NCBI GenBank assembly: GCA_002840165.1
Contig: PGZN01000013.1
Location: 1-64,000 of the forward strand
DNA: 64,000 bases
Origin: Firmicutes bacterium HGW-Firmicutes-8
GTDB lineage: Bacteria > Bacillota > Thermincolia > Thermincolales > UBA2595
Direction: 5' to 3'
Shown: piece after piece, positions 61,711-64,000 of the stretch
Position numbering within the stretch: position 1 is the stretch's first letter
Layout of the letters: every line of letters begins with the position of its first letter
Translations under genes and position numbers: made by a program
Notes under the pieces: model-generated
Seen by the model: only the letters and a program-made list of their open reading frames with translations
Databases searched by the model: none
Told to the model about the DNA's origin: nothing

Positions 61711-62469
61711 TTATTTCCCGCAGCACTTCTTGTATTTTTTGCCACTGCCGCAGGAGCAGGGGTCATTGCGGCCAATCTTAATTACACTGACCGGCTTGTT
61801 TGCCGCGGGCTTGCTTTTTGGAATCCCGGTTAATTCTTTAAGCTCTTTTTTCAGTTCTGCTGCCTGTTGATTCTTACCTAAAGCAGTATATATTTCAACT
61901 GCTCTATCCAACACGTCAGCTCTGTCTCTCAGGGTCTTTTCCCCCAGGGCTCTGCTGATAATCTCCTCAGCCTTTACATAGTCGGCTTTGATGTTTTTGG
62001 CACCAAATTGATAGCAGTCTGACCAGCCGATGTAGCCCCAACCCCAGGCTGGGTCATTGGCCAGCCATAGCTGGAAAAGCCGATCGCATTCGGTTTTGTT
62101 TCCAAGGGCATAATGGGATTCCGCCAGCGCCCGACGAGTATTTTCAATCAACAGTTCATCCGTATCGCCGCATAACTCAAGCAGTTCCTCACAGTACCGG
62201 ATTCTCTTGGAGAGATATTGAGGATTATCAACTGCCGCATTGTGCAACTGCTCCTCAAGATCCTGCACATAATTCATCACAAATCCGATCCACTCATATT
62301 TTTCTTCCAAGGTGGGTAAGTCTTTGACTTTATCTTCTGCCATAATGGCCTTAATGTCTTCCCAAGCATCCAGTAGCACATCGCAGGCATTGGTAAAACG
62401 GTCGCTTTCAATGAGTTTATACCCTGCACCAATCTTCTCATCAATTTTTCTGTACTTTTCCATAACCAT
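61711..62469 (-). CDS. SEC-C motif protein
   Basis: The 252-residue protein is helical (TPR-like: YCEELLELCGDTDELL, ALAESHYALGNKTECDRLF). The C-terminus is a SEC-C zinc motif, KIGRNDPCSCGSGKKYKKCC. Such proteins are common near mobile elements but their roles are not known. It lies just upstream of the DUF6431 gene on the same strand, within the probable transposon ends. AACGGAGGAATGG precedes the ATG. Confidence 0.88.
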   Translation of the reverse strand: MVMEKYRKIDEKIGAGYKLIESDRFTNACDVLLDAWEDIKAIMAEDKVKDLPTLEEKYEWIGFVMNYVQDLEEQLHNAAVDNPQYLSKRIRYCEELLELCGDTDELLIENTRRALAESHYALGNKTECDRLFQLWLANDPAWGWGYIGWSDCYQFGAKNIKADYVKAEEIISRALGEKTLRDRADVLDRAVEIYTALGKNQQAAELKKELKELTGIPKSKPAANKPVSVIKIGRNDPCSCGSGKKYKKCCGK

Positions 62470-63141
62470 TCCTCCGTTGTTCCGTTTTTTTCATATTAAC
62501 ATTTTTACCCTGTATTGAACAACGGTCATCTTTTACAGCAACATCCGGTCAGGCAATCCCGTCCGCTTTCAGTCATTTTACTTTGGCTTAAACACTAATG
62601 ATGATTATTTTGTGTCAGGTCTGAAGTAGTAGAATTAAAAATAATTAAAAAGAGTGACTCTATTGTCTAAGATTGCGTATAAGAGTATCTGTGAACTATG
62701 CCAATAACAAAAAAAAATTGACATTCCATTTTTTTAAACTCTCCAGGTCAACCCTCGGGGCAAAAAAATTTCCTACCCGGAAGATTATTCAACCAGGTAG
62801 GAAATTTAGCGCAGCCGGCAGGCACCAGCCCGGGGAAGGGGGTTGATTAAAGATTGATGCTCTCTCCAGCTATAAGATTTTTTTATCTAATATTTCTCAG
62901 AAATATAGGTCTATCTTAATAAACCCGTAAATTAGGACATATAAAAATATTGACCATCCTTTTTTAACACCTTACAGGACCAAATTAGAGGGCCGTTTTT
63001 AAGCAGCGGATTCCGGGATCTTCACTTTAGGGCCGGAAAGGCTCCCATGTTAACTGCTATTCATTGCAGCCCTGCAAAGTCGTCAGTCGGAGCGAAGCGG
63101 ATCTATTTCCACTGTTGTTCGATGATAGGAGTTTCTGGGAC
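62470..63141. other. non-coding gap with element copy
   Basis: About 670 bases without a credible gene. It holds the probable right transposon end (to about 62587) and a GC-rich repeat copy at 62746-62832 (CAGGTCAACCCTCGGGGC, AATTTCCTACCCGG, GCGCAGCCGGCAGG). The rest is AT-rich with no structure recognised. Confidence 0.6.
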
Positions 63142-63330
63142 TTATTCCTCATCTTCATACATTAGGTCGATAATCTGATTTATAAACCTCCTAACTTTAC
63201 GTCTCATTAAGGCTATTGACCGATATTTGGAACACAATCTGTCTAATAACTTAGGCGAGTTTTCGTCTTCATAGATGACATTTTCAAATGCAATCTTCAT
63301 TTTGTACATAAATGCATTAAGATTATCCAA
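63142..63330 (-). CDS. hypothetical 62-residue protein
   Basis: The 62-residue protein is helical and charged, with no motif recognised (NAFMYKMKIAFENVIYEDEN, RRKVRRFINQIIDLMYEDEE). It starts with a TTG 3 bases after the J-domain gene stop, so it is probably translated by coupling. It may be a partner of the J-domain protein. Confidence 0.45.
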   Translation of the reverse strand: MDNLNAFMYKMKIAFENVIYEDENSPKLLDRLCSKYRSIALMRRKVRRFINQIIDLMYEDEE

Positions 63331-63333
63331 TTG

Positions 63334-63618
63334 TTAAATAGCTTCGGCCTCTTTTTTAATTTTTTCGTTATAATTAAGTCGCACAGCTTCTCTGAGCGCG
63401 TCTAGATAACCCTTCAGACGGGTATCATAATCTGATTTCAGAGGAGGCTTAGATAAAACATAGTATGCTTCGTTAATTCTTTTAAAAACTTCAGCTGAAT
63501 TAACATTGCCCTGATTACAGTCGGGATGCCATCTTTTTGCTAATAATCTATATGCTTTTTTGACCTCTTCTGGGGTGGCAAACTGTTTGACACCCAGTAC
63601 TTTGTAATAATCATCCAT
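63334..63618 (-). CDS. small J-domain (DnaJ-like) protein
   Basis: The 94-residue protein has a J domain over residues 1-65: YYKVLGVKQFATPEEVKKAY, then the HPD loop KRWHPDCNQG and FKRINEAYYVLSKP. It lacks the Gly-rich and zinc domains of DnaJ, so it is a free-standing J protein that may recruit DnaK to a special client. ATG at 63618 is preferred; a TTG three codons upstream is possible. AAGGG lies upstream. A TATAAT box at about 63698 is shared with the segment before the 56677 gene. Confidence 0.88.
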   Translation of the reverse strand: MDDYYKVLGVKQFATPEEVKKAYRLLAKRWHPDCNQGNVNSAEVFKRINEAYYVLSKPPLKSDYDTRLKGYLDALREAVRLNYNEKIKKEAEAI

Positions 63619-63627
63619 TATATTCAA

Positions 63628-64000
63628 CCCTTATTTATTCAGAGGTTCCATTTTCGCCTAAACGACCTTTTTTCGTTTATCCCATCTAAATTATACCATA
63701 AAATCCATTTTATTGTATAAGCCCTGCTAATCCCTGAGATTCCGAGGCAGTATCATTGTAGCTTCCTGGCCAGTCCGGACCGGTACAATAGAATGCAGCC
63801 GACGATCAGCCAGGCCGTTTGCTAATCCCTTGAGTTCGTCGGCTGCGCCGCAAGCGGATCGGGCCGGGCAGGACAGGACAGGTCAACCCCCGGAGCAAAA
63901 AAATTTTCCTTCCCGGAAACTGCCTATAAGATAGGAAATTTTTTTTGCGCAGCCGGTAGCGGATGGCGGAGCCGCCCAGAGACGGACGTCGCTTGGGCGG
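63628..64000. repeat. right-edge gap with shared segment and GC-rich repeats
   Basis: No gene is seen. 63685-63745 resembles 56685-56745. 63820-63960 carries GAGTTCGTCGGCTGCG, CAGGTCAACCCCCGGAGC and GCGCAGCCGGTAGCGG. 63963-64000 carries GGCGGAGCCGCCCAG and CGCTTGGGCGG, as at 45183-45222. Confidence 0.7.

Larger units (their letters stand above)
58904..62587 (-). mobile_element. three- or four-gene DDE transposon (DUF6431 – transposase – AAA ATPase, perhaps with SEC-C)
   Basis: The element contains a zinc-ribbon DUF6431 gene, a DDE transposase and an ExeA/TniB-like ATPase, all coupled by overlaps. At the left, TGTCCAGAGATAGACGG (58908-58923) and TGTCCATAAAGTGACG (58931-58946) form two tandem end repeats. 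At the right, three repeats related to GTAAAA-TGAC lie at 62497-62512, 62523-62537 and 62568-62587 in opposite orientation. I take these as transposase-binding ends. If this is right, the SEC-C gene is inside. The exact termini and target-site duplication are not established. Confidence 0.55.

Overview
The window looks like a chromosomal segment from a spore-forming, anaerobic clostridial Firmicute of the Peptococcaceae type. This is inferred from gene families and order, not from a marker gene. The clues are the strand-coherent block dnaE – mtrB (TRAP) – DUF2007 – accD – accA – pfkA – pyk, pyruvate kinase with the extra C-terminal PEP-utiliser domain, molybdenum cofactor and formate dehydrogenase maturation genes, strong GGAGG ribosome sites and frequent TTG/GTG starts. 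I found no rRNA, tRNA or CRISPR array.

Layout. 1-7.3 kb: a PduL-like phosphotransacylase fused to a GNAT domain, galU, a small heat-shock protein and a large secreted subtilisin with PPC repeats. 7.4-16.4 kb: the glycolysis, fatty-acid and replication block. 16.5-20.5 kb: small unknowns, a Mug-like uracil-DNA glycosylase fused to a helical C-terminal domain, and a chemoreceptor with an eroded signalling tip. 20.8-26.4 kb: a UPF0173 hydrolase, a Fur/PerR regulator, bacillithiol genes bshA-bshB1 and a MoxR/vWA pair. 27.4-29.8 kb: mobB, fdhD, mobA and an ATC-hydrolase-like protein. 29.9-36.6 kb: polysaccharide deacetylase, methyltransferase, a second phosphofructokinase (Lys-type), CBS-ACT protein, trmL, hydrolase and a PhoU-like protein. 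36.8-48 kb: aconitase, DUF503, VanW, PRC-barrel protein, two paralogous glycogen synthases separated by gene debris, and galT. 48-56.3 kb: small membrane proteins, ferredoxin, a probable new selenoprotein, an isoprenoid cluster (UbiA, polyprenyl synthase, geranylgeranyl reductase, membrane 4Fe-4S protein) and a second subtilisin. 56.3-64 kb: an accessory region with secreted orphans, a Tn3 transposase remnant, an apparently intact DDE transposase/ATPase/DUF6431 transposon that may carry a SEC-C gene, and a small J-domain protein.

The most notable observation is at 50046-50612 (minus strand). A reading frame is interrupted by one UGA exactly where a heavy-metal-associated (HMA-like) domain would carry the second cysteine of its CxxC motif. 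The frame stays open for 72 more conserved-looking codons. A perfect 7-bp hairpin with a G-containing apical loop sits 22 nt after the UGA, which fits the bacterial SECIS rule. I read it as a CGGU selenoprotein.

The second theme is intergenic DNA. At least ten gaps hold degenerate 7-bp tandem repeats, often beside palindromes. Several other dispersed families (a double hairpin, an ~85-bp element, a ~75-bp element, CGCGGAT/CACGGAT tracts and a GC-rich element) recur across the window.
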